Shown here one piece after another: positions 57,815 through 64,000 of a stretch of DNA of 64,000 nt. The notes below the pieces were generated by a model. The model searched no databases. It was not told the DNA's origin and saw nothing but the letters and a program-made list of their open reading frames with translations. The stretch comes from Oscillospiraceae bacterium. GTDB lineage: Bacteria; Bacillota; Clostridia; Oscillospirales; Acutalibacteraceae. Made by a program: the position numbers and the translations under genes. The stretch covers positions 47,748 to 111,747 of the forward strand of contig JAISUW010000041.1 of NCBI GenBank assembly GCA_031271865.1, given 5' to 3'. Within the stretch, counting starts at the first letter, position 1. Each line of letters opens with the position of its first letter.

Positions 57815-60103
57815 TTACACCCAGCTGCCCAGCAAATAATCCTTCACCAAAGCCCAGAGCAAGCGTTGCCCTTGCTTATTATAGGTTGTGCGCCAAGATC
57901 GCTGCCCCTCCTCATTGGTATACAGCGAGGTTTCCAAGCCGGCAGCCTTTCCTCCCGCAGTGGCGCACCGCCCGCTGATGTTCGGGTCGGCGGACTTCTC
58001 CAAATAGCCGAGCTTGAAGAGTCTGTTCCCGATTTTTTGCCCGGAGATCGGTTGCAAACACCCGACAGAAGTCAGAAGTTCACTGAAGCGCGCCACGGTT
58101 TCGCCCAGATAGGCCGGCTCTTCGGAGAGAGAAAGAGCCGCTTCGGCTGCAGCGAGTTGGCTTTGCAAATTGCCATTCGTAGGAACCGGCGGTGCCATCG
58201 CTTCAGCTGCGGAGGTGGGAGTACCGGGAAGCGCAGCGAGCGCGGAATCCCCGCGCAGAAAAGAGGCAATTGCCTCCAAAAACGGCGCACCGAAGCGCTG
58301 GGCTTTCACTTCTCCGACACCGCTGACATTCAGCATCTCCTGCGGCGTCTGTGGCTGCACGGCACACATATCTATCAGTGTCGCATCCGCAAAAATCATG
58401 AACGCCGGGATGCGGTTCTCCTGCGCCAATTGGGCGCGTACGCCCCGCAGGACTTGGAACAGTTCCGGGTTCGGCGCACTGCGCGGGACGTTGTCTGCAT
58501 AACGGCGCTTGCGGTGTGCCGCCAGGTTCTCGCTTCCAGCGCGGCGGCGCATCAGCAGCGTCAGCTGACCCTTCAGGACCGGCAAAGCTTTCGGTCCCAG
58601 AGAAAGCGTTGGGTACTGCCCCTCGTCCGCCGTCAGACACTTCTCCTGCAAGAGAAAAGTAATTATGCCACGTATCTCCTGCTCGGGGTTTTCCCGCATG
58701 ATGCCGAAAGTGGAGAGACTTTCCCAGCCCCGCTCTCTTGCGCGCGGGGTAGGCACACCGCGCAGCACTTCCGTCACCGCCGCCGCTCCCCAGCGCTCTC
58801 CCATACGCTTGACGCAGGAAAGAATTTTCTGCGCCTCCACAGTGACATTGACACTCTCCCACTCATCGCCGGTGCAGACACCGCAGTTATCGCAGGTGCA
58901 TGGCGTTTTGTCGCCGAAGTAGTCGAGGATGCGCTGCCGCAGGCAGGTGGAGGACTGCGCATAGTCAATCATCTGGGATAAGCGCTTCTTCTGGATTTGC
59001 CAGAGGGTTTGGCGCTCCGCAAGCGTGAGGTGGTCGTCTGTCTCCGGCTCCAGTATCTTGTCCACAAAGAACTTATTCAGCTGTATGTCCCGGCCGCCGA
59101 AGAAGAGAACACAGTCGGCAGGCGCACCGTCGCGTCCGGCGCGGCCCGCCTCTTGGTAGTAGCTCTCTAAGTCTTTGGGCATATTGTAATGCACCACAAA
59201 GGATACATTGGACTTGTCTATCCCCATCCCAAAAGCGTTGGTGGCCACCATGACGGTCACGCGGTCATACAGAAAGGCCTGCTGGTTCGTGCTGCGCTCC
59301 TCGGGGGGCAGACCGGCATGGTAGCGGGCGGCGGCAAAGCCCTTGGCTTTCAGGAAGTCCGTTATCTCCTCAACGGCGGCACGAGTACCGGCATAGACAA
59401 TACCGCTGAGGCCTTCATGCCGCCGCAGGAACTCCGCCAACGCGGCATCGCGGTCGGCAGGCTGCTTCACATCCAGGTAAAGGTTCGGGCGGTCAAAGCC
59501 CGTGGTCACACGGAAAGGGTCTTGCAGTTGCAGAATGCGGCAGATGTCGTCCTTCACCAGTTGGGTCGCCGTCGCCGTAAAGGCCGCTATAACCGGGCGG
59601 CGGGGCAGCTCCGCGACAAAGGAACATATGTTCAAATATGATTGCCGGAAGTCCTGCCCCCAATGGGAGATACAGTGCGCCTCGTCCACTGCCAAGAGCG
59701 AAATATACGCTCGCGCCGCGAACTCCTTAAATGCCCATGTTTCCAATCGTTCGGGCGCCACATAGATGAGCTTATATGCCCCTGCCCGCGCCCGCTGCAA
59801 GGCGGTGCGCTGCTGCGCATCCGTCAGGGAGGAATTGATATAAGCCGCCGGCACGCCCGCCGCAACGAGTGCCTGCACTTGGTCGTGCATCAGGGAGATG
59901 AGCGGCGACACCACCAGCACAATCCCCTCCGTGCAGAGGGCGGGCAGTTGGTAGCAGAGGGACTTCCCGGCTCCGGTCGGCATCACAGCCAACACATCCC
60001 GCCCGGCCAGAATCGCAGAGATGACCTCCCCCTGCCCCGGCCGGAAAGTATCATAACCGTATACATCTTTGAGTGTCTGCTTTAGCGTGTCTAATATTTC
60101 CAT
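57815..60103 (-). CDS. recQ: ATP-dependent DNA helicase RecQ
   Basis: 3'-5' DNA helicase in recombination and replication-fork repair. The 762-residue product has the Q motif FRPGQ, Walker A MPTGAGKS, DEAHCISHWGQDFR, the zinc-binding cysteines TPCTCDNCGVC, a winged-helix RQC region and an HRDC domain (about residues 515-585), followed by an extra C-terminal region of about 150 residues. The predicted start is seven bases after the -10 box, which implies a leaderless or near-leaderless mRNA. A later start would remove the Q motif region. Confidence 0.94.
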   Translation of the reverse strand: MEILDTLKQTLKDVYGYDTFRPGQGEVISAILAGRDVLAVMPTGAGKSLCYQLPALCTEGIVLVVSPLISLMHDQVQALVAAGVPAAYINSSLTDAQQRTALQRARAGAYKLIYVAPERLETWAFKEFAARAYISLLAVDEAHCISHWGQDFRQSYLNICSFVAELPRRPVIAAFTATATQLVKDDICRILQLQDPFRVTTGFDRPNLYLDVKQPADRDAALAEFLRRHEGLSGIVYAGTRAAVEEITDFLKAKGFAAARYHAGLPPEERSTNQQAFLYDRVTVMVATNAFGMGIDKSNVSFVVHYNMPKDLESYYQEAGRAGRDGAPADCVLFFGGRDIQLNKFFVDKILEPETDDHLTLAERQTLWQIQKKRLSQMIDYAQSSTCLRQRILDYFGDKTPCTCDNCGVCTGDEWESVNVTVEAQKILSCVKRMGERWGAAAVTEVLRGVPTPRARERGWESLSTFGIMRENPEQEIRGIITFLLQEKCLTADEGQYPTLSLGPKALPVLKGQLTLLMRRRAGSENLAAHRKRRYADNVPRSAPNPELFQVLRGVRAQLAQENRIPAFMIFADATLIDMCAVQPQTPQEMLNVSGVGEVKAQRFGAPFLEAIASFLRGDSALAALPGTPTSAAEAMAPPVPTNGNLQSQLAAAEAALSLSEEPAYLGETVARFSELLTSVGCLQPISGQKIGNRLFKLGYLEKSADPNISGRCATAGGKAAGLETSLYTNEEGQRSWRTTYNKQGQRLLWALVKDYLLGSWV

Positions 60104-60109
60104 GCCCTC

Positions 60110-60138
60110 ATTATAGCACAAATCGCAAAGGCTGTCAA
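60110..60138 (-). promoter_or_regulatory. Promoter of recQ overlapping its start region
   Basis: Minus strand TTGACA, 17-base spacer, TATAAT; only six bases (GAGGGC) separate the -10 from the ATG. Confidence 0.85.
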
Positions 60139-60160
60139 TACCATAGAGGCGAGTTCAGCT

Positions 60161-61132
60161 TCAGAGCCAAGCTTCCATCTCTTCCGGGTGGGCGAAGAAG
60201 CGGTCACAGCGTTGGAAGAACGGCTCAATCTCATCAAAGTCCAACGCACGGTGATCGATCGCCAAGTTCCAGCAGCACGCACGACGCGGTTCCACGGTTT
60301 TTGTTCCGTCCGGATGTGTAACCACACCGGCCTTGTCAAAGACATTGCCGATGCAAATGGCGGCGACCTGCGGCGGAATCACATCCAATAGGGTAGCGAA
60401 CAGTTTTGAGCCGCGGAACACAGAGCCTATATTGGACACAAGGAAAGTACCCTGCTCGATGTCCGCTTTGGTCAGTCGGTCGGCAGCGGGGATGGCTTGG
60501 TATTTGCGCTTGGCTTCACCGCGCAGTCGGTCTATCTTGCCGCGCCCGACCGTTGCGCCGGTCAGCCGACCCAAGATGGTCAGGAGTTTGCCTTTTTTAA
60601 GCAAGCGCAGGGTGTTATCTAAGGATACCTCGAACATTGCTTCCGTGAAATCTGTGTTTTCCATTCGGCGGCGCACATCGGCAATATAGTTCTGCAAGTC
60701 CGTCAGGGACTGCTGCTCGCAGTTGTGGATATTGATTGTCATCATTCCCGTGCGGCTCGGCAGCCCCATGGAAACGGAGATATTGATGTCCTTATACTGT
60801 TCCACCGTGCCGTTGACAAAGTTGTGGTTGTAGTCAATGTGGGCGTTCAGGCCGGGAGCGGCTATTAAGCCCTCCGTAATAATCTTCAGAAAGACGGTGT
60901 TCAGGGAGATACCCTTCCACCGTGCATCGCTCTCCCGCAGGTTTTGGTAGAGGCTGAGGAAGTCCGTCACATCCGGCTCATACACCAAGGCTGCGTGCGG
61001 CGTACGGAGCCACGCTTCCGTGGTCATGTTGGCGACAATCTTGCGCTGCATCTTGAAGTCTTCGCGGCGGAGAACCTCAAAGCCTTTCTTTCCCGTATAG
61101 GTTTTGCGGGGAGTGTTAGCTGTATCTGCCAT
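60161..61132 (-). CDS. Stand-alone 2-oxoacid dehydrogenase acyltransferase (E2) catalytic-domain protein
   Basis: A 323-residue protein that matches only the catalytic domain of E2 acyltransferases, with the active-site pattern H-x3-D in NLAIDHRALDFDEIEPFF and a chloramphenicol-acetyltransferase-like fold (HIDYNHNFVNG, NISVSMGLPSRTGMM). No lipoyl or E1/E3-binding domain, and no E1 or E3 genes nearby. The acyl donor and acceptor are unknown. The start at 61132 follows AAGG by seven bases. Confidence 0.85.
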   Translation of the reverse strand: MADTANTPRKTYTGKKGFEVLRREDFKMQRKIVANMTTEAWLRTPHAALVYEPDVTDFLSLYQNLRESDARWKGISLNTVFLKIITEGLIAAPGLNAHIDYNHNFVNGTVEQYKDINISVSMGLPSRTGMMTINIHNCEQQSLTDLQNYIADVRRRMENTDFTEAMFEVSLDNTLRLLKKGKLLTILGRLTGATVGRGKIDRLRGEAKRKYQAIPAADRLTKADIEQGTFLVSNIGSVFRGSKLFATLLDVIPPQVAAICIGNVFDKAGVVTHPDGTKTVEPRRACCWNLAIDHRALDFDEIEPFFQRCDRFFAHPEEMEAWL

Positions 61133-61187
61133 GGCTATACCTTCATTTCTTGTAATAGAAGAACTTGCTGTCTCTTTAGGCACGACA

Positions 61188-61216
61188 ATTATAGCACAGA
61201 CGTGCAGAAATTGCAA
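61188..61216 (-). promoter_or_regulatory. Promoter of the E2-domain gene
   Basis: Minus strand TTGCAA, 17-base spacer, TATAAT. Confidence 0.83.
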
Positions 61217-61228
61217 GACAGAACAATC

Positions 61229-61257
61229 TTGACAAACGAAAACAAGTATGCTATACT
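61229..61257 (+). promoter_or_regulatory. Promoter of the metallophosphatase gene
   Basis: TTGACA, 17-base spacer, TATACT; about 30 bases before the ATG. Confidence 0.83.
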
Positions 61258-61288
61258 ATACGAAATCCAAACACAGGCAGGACAGCTT

Positions 61289-62524
61289 ATGCCGAAACCA
61301 ATCCTACGCTTTCGTGACGGGAAGTTTAAAATTCTCTGCTTCAGTGATACGCATTATAATGGAAACGGTGCTTCCGCAGAGACCAACCCCAAGGACAAGG
61401 ACTGGGCCAGACGGCCGCATTACCTGCCCGACTTGCAGGGCTGGATCGGCGGTGCGGCAGATGCCGTCCAACCCGATTTGGTTGTGTTCTGCGGGGATAA
61501 TGTGCATTACGTCAGCGACCCGGAGGCACAGGCGAAAGCCATCCGTGAACTGTTGCAGCCGATTGCCGACAGAGGCCTTCCCTTTGCCGCCGTCACAGGC
61601 AACCATGATGCCCAGCAGCGGGAAGGGCTTTCGCGGGAAGCGTTTATGAAAGTCTTTGCCGAGGCGGATACATCCCTGACGCTTACACATCCGGAAGGAA
61701 CGGAGATCGGCGAAATCGCTGGACATAGTACTTATACCGTACCCATTTATGCCTCCGGAACCGAGGAAGCGGCCGAAGGAACCGTGCCGGCGTTTAACCT
61801 TTGGTTCTTTGATAACAACAACTACGGCGGCGAACCGGACGGGTCGGGGACTGCCTCTGATACGCGCATTCTGTGGTATAAGTCCCTTGCCGCAGACTAT
61901 GCCGAAAAAAACGGCGGCAAGCCTATCCCGGCGGCATCGTTTTTTCATTGTCCGCCGGACGAAACATATCAGCTCATGCGAAAAATCAAAGGCTTCCGCA
62001 GCTTCTCCGCTTTGGGGCACGGGGACTTTGACCGCAAACAGTGGTGGACCTTAGACAAAAGCAACCCTACGGTTGAAGGGCTGCTAATGGAGCCGGTCTG
62101 CTGCGACGGCATGAAAGGACTGTTCCGCGCTTTCGTAGAGGCGGGGGACATGAAACTCGCCATGTTCGGCCACGACCACGGCAACACGTTCAGCGGCGTG
62201 ACGGAAAGGATTCGCCTGATGTATTGCGGCGACGCGTCCATGCGTCTCGATGGGCAGCGCAAGCAGGCGAGCGTCCTCACCATCGACGAGAACACTGCCG
62301 ACATCACCCGCGAGCGTATATACTACTTCAATGACGTTGCCGGTGCCTTGCCGGAATGCCTCTCTTGGACGGCCTATATCTCCAATGAAGGACTCCAATA
62401 TACCCTGCGCGGCAATCCGCTGCTGACGCTGCGTGAACTGACGACAGCCACGCTCTCTCTATTATGGAAGAAAGCGCCACGCAGCGTTTGGGGTTGGATG
62501 TTTCCGGCGAAGTTCGGTCAATAA
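61289..62524 (+). CDS. Calcineurin-like metallophosphoesterase
   Basis: A 411-residue phosphoesterase with the five metal-binding motifs: LCFSDTHYNG (D-x-H), VVFCGDNVHY (GDN), AVTGNHDAQQ (GNHD), SFFHCPPDE (H) and MFGHDHGNTF (GHxH). The family acts on phosphomonoesters or phosphodiesters, often as purple-acid-phosphatase-like enzymes. No signal peptide is seen. The start at 61289 lies just downstream of its promoter; the much longer open frame reaching back to 60944 crosses the E2 gene and is rejected. Confidence 0.86.
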   Translation: MPKPILRFRDGKFKILCFSDTHYNGNGASAETNPKDKDWARRPHYLPDLQGWIGGAADAVQPDLVVFCGDNVHYVSDPEAQAKAIRELLQPIADRGLPFAAVTGNHDAQQREGLSREAFMKVFAEADTSLTLTHPEGTEIGEIAGHSTYTVPIYASGTEEAAEGTVPAFNLWFFDNNNYGGEPDGSGTASDTRILWYKSLAADYAEKNGGKPIPAASFFHCPPDETYQLMRKIKGFRSFSALGHGDFDRKQWWTLDKSNPTVEGLLMEPVCCDGMKGLFRAFVEAGDMKLAMFGHDHGNTFSGVTERIRLMYCGDASMRLDGQRKQASVLTIDENTADITRERIYYFNDVAGALPECLSWTAYISNEGLQYTLRGNPLLTLRELTTATLSLLWKKAPRSVWGWMFPAKFGQ

Positions 62525-62615
62525 GCGTTTTCGCAGTACATTCGGAATGATTTTAGCGTATCCTGAACAATCTTAATGACCGTAGTATATGATTCACAGA
62601 AGCGAGGTTGCTCTT

Positions 62616-63905
62616 ATGGCTGTTTCCCAAAGAGACAAAGAAATCCTGAAACCCTTAATCCACCGCTATGCGGCGATTGCAAACCACCCCATCCAGCAGG
62701 AAACGCTCAAAGCCTGGAAAGCCAACAACGGTTTGCGGCCTGTGCGGCCGCTGTATATCATCGAACAGCTTCCCGGCGGCGAAATCAACGTAGACAGCTA
62801 CTATCGGCTCAAGTGCGAGGACGGTTTTGCGCGAGGAATTGAGAACGACTTGCGCTGGCAGCTTTTCCGTTGGGATACGTTTCCCGATGACCGCGTCCTC
62901 CTGCCCGAAATATCCGTAGGCCTCAATTACAGCTGTACCCACTTAGGCATGGTGCCGGACGAGGAAGTTATCCCCGGAAAGAACGGTGCCGGTGCCAATG
63001 CCCATGTCTGCAAGCGCGACCAACTCCAATCCCTTGCGGATGTGGAGAACATCGCCTACAGCCGGGTAACATTAGCACCCGATGCTTGGGACAAAGCCCG
63101 CGAACGCCGTGAACGTATCCAAGAAATCGTAGGCGATACACTCCAAGTGCGTATCCGCGGTGGGATTTCCCCCTATGGGCACATCTGGGATGAAATCATC
63201 CGCTGGCACGGCATTGACCAAAGCATCATTGACCTCATTGATAACCCCGACCTCATACACGCCATTGTGCGCCGGACAATGGATGTCTATATCGACCAAG
63301 TCCGTCAGTTCGAGAAACTGGGGCTGATTGACCCGGCACCTGCGTTCATCCATTGCACAGGTGCCTATACGGACGAACTGCCCGGCTACAACACCGACAG
63401 CGAAGCGGAATACGATAAGCTGCGCTACTCCGCGAAGAACACATGGGCTTGCGCAGCGGCACAAATCTTTGCCGTTGTCAGCCCCGATATGCACGACGAG
63501 TTTGAAATCGAGTACCAGAAAGAATGGTTCAGCCTCTTCGGCATGGGCTACTACGGCTGCTGCGAGGCTCTCGACCGTAAGATAGACATCATCCGAAAAC
63601 TCCCGAATATTCGCAAAATCAGTATGTCCCCTTGGGCGGATATGGAACGCGGCGCCGAGGCTATTAACGGTGATTATGTGTTCAGCCGTAAACCCTCGCC
63701 TGCTTTCTTCTCCGGCGACAGCGCATGGAATCCCGGCCTCATCCGCAAAGACTTGGAGGATTGCCTCTCTATTAACCAAAAGTTCGGCAACCCGGTAGAG
63801 TTTATCCTCAAAGACCTCTCGACCATCGACCATCGCATCGACCACCTCACGCAGTGGGCGAAAATTGCGGCGGACGTCTGCGGGAGGCAGCAGCCGGTTG
63901 TGTGA
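62616..63905 (+). CDS. Uroporphyrinogen-decarboxylase-fold protein (MtaA/CmuA-like)
   Basis: A 429-residue protein of the Uro-D/methylcobamide methyltransferase superfamily. Visible: WDTFPDDRVLLPEISVGLNY, IRGGISPYGHIWDEIIRWHGID, YGCCEALDRKIDIIRKLPN and ISMSPWADMERGAEAINGDYVFSRKPSP near the C-terminus. The HCTG and GYYGCCE segments place histidine and cysteines where zinc is bound in methyltransferase members. Such proteins in gut anaerobes often demethylate methoxylated or methylated compounds; no corrinoid protein is adjacent. GAGG precedes the ATG at 62616. Confidence 0.8.
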   Translation: MAVSQRDKEILKPLIHRYAAIANHPIQQETLKAWKANNGLRPVRPLYIIEQLPGGEINVDSYYRLKCEDGFARGIENDLRWQLFRWDTFPDDRVLLPEISVGLNYSCTHLGMVPDEEVIPGKNGAGANAHVCKRDQLQSLADVENIAYSRVTLAPDAWDKARERRERIQEIVGDTLQVRIRGGISPYGHIWDEIIRWHGIDQSIIDLIDNPDLIHAIVRRTMDVYIDQVRQFEKLGLIDPAPAFIHCTGAYTDELPGYNTDSEAEYDKLRYSAKNTWACAAAQIFAVVSPDMHDEFEIEYQKEWFSLFGMGYYGCCEALDRKIDIIRKLPNIRKISMSPWADMERGAEAINGDYVFSRKPSPAFFSGDSAWNPGLIRKDLEDCLSINQKFGNPVEFILKDLSTIDHRIDHLTQWAKIAADVCGRQQPVV

Positions 63906-63950
63906 TTGGGGCTTCGCGAAGCCCCAACGCCGCGCTTCGCGAAGCGCGGC
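63906..63950. repeat. TTCGCGAA-centred palindromes (class 2), two 22-base copies
   Basis: Perfect 22-base palindromes at 63906-63927 (11-base arm TTGGGGCTTCG) and 63929-63950 (arm GCCGCGCTTCG), right after the Uro-D-family stop codon. The same class lies at 21419-21457. Beyond 63951 the window ends in a G-rich run with no gene. Confidence 0.88.
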
Positions 63951-64000
63951 GGCGGGGGGGGGTGGGGGGGGCGCTGTTGCACCGGTCGACGGGGTCCCCC

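Noticed and set aside
63951..64000. G-rich run at the right end as a quadruplex element or gene end
   Set aside because: It is a low-complexity run close to the window edge; it may be real, but homopolymer error is equally possible, so no feature is called.

Overview
The window looks like a chromosome segment from a strictly anaerobic, moderately GC-rich, low-GC-lineage Gram-positive, most likely in the Clostridia (Oscillospirales/Ruminococcaceae-like). This is inferred from a trimeric NAD-linked [FeFe] hydrogenase, formate-tetrahydrofolate ligase, a SCIFF peptide with its radical SAM maturase, GatCAB, RNase Y, two spore-type genes (dipicolinate synthase B and an alpha/beta-type spore DNA-binding domain), and many near-consensus housekeeping promoters of the TTGACA-17-TATAAT type. 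No insertion sequence, prophage, rRNA or CRISPR array was seen. One tRNA (elongator Met, CAU) is present.

Layout. 0-5.6 kb: plus-strand operon plsX-rnc-thyA-cca-acyltransferase ending in a strong terminator. 5.7-9.6 kb: a membrane-tethered ECF sigma factor fused to a Thr-rich stalk and a BspA-like repeat domain, preceded by an overlapping 48-codon ORF and an ECF-like promoter; then rny. 10-14.3 kb: a teichoic-acid-type glycerophosphotransferase and a three-gene glycerol-3-phosphate dehydrogenase operon. 14.5-18.6 kb: hydC-hydB-hydA. 19-25.8 kb: padR-DUF1700-DUF4097 and marR-ABC-ABC operons, each with overlapping genes and a clear promoter. 25.9-29.7 kb: a secreted endo/exonuclease/phosphatase-fold protein and an oxidoreductase/TIM-barrel/isochorismatase group. 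30-35 kb: a PASTA pseudokinase with rsmG, then parB, then a degenerate P-loop protein. 35.3-41.7 kb: scfA-scfB-gatC-gatA-tcdA-gatB, preceded by tpiA. 41.8-51.2 kb: YfcC-type transporter, GtrA, 2-hydroxyacid dehydrogenase, ruvC, katA, fhs, a hexapeptide acyltransferase and a CDP-alcohol phosphatidyltransferase, with two large tandem-repeat tracts around katA. 51.5-64 kb: tRNA-Met, orphan dpaB, rfbB, an FMN reductase, a spore-protein/histone-H1-like fusion, a fumarate reductase/NadB-like flavoprotein, an SDR, recQ (apparently leaderless), a lone E2-type acyltransferase domain, a metallophosphatase and a Uro-D-family protein.

The most striking feature of the window as a whole is a set of short perfect palindromes arranged in small tandem arrays. 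Within each class the loop or centre is fixed while the arms vary in a fully compensated way. They lie between genes and also inside genes, in frame: rsmG, scfB, a NadB-like gene and gatA each carry copies where the protein would be expected to have a linker or loop. They resemble in concept the coding palindromic elements of Rickettsia, but I do not recognise these families. Other unusual items are the sigma factor with an outside domain, the catalytically dead PASTA kinase, the H1-like spore protein, and the 93-96 bp and 10 bp tandem arrays.

Limits: all functions are read from sequence motifs and recalled family features; no search or folding program was run. Start codons were chosen by ribosome-binding sites, and where they differ from the longest possible reading frame this is stated.
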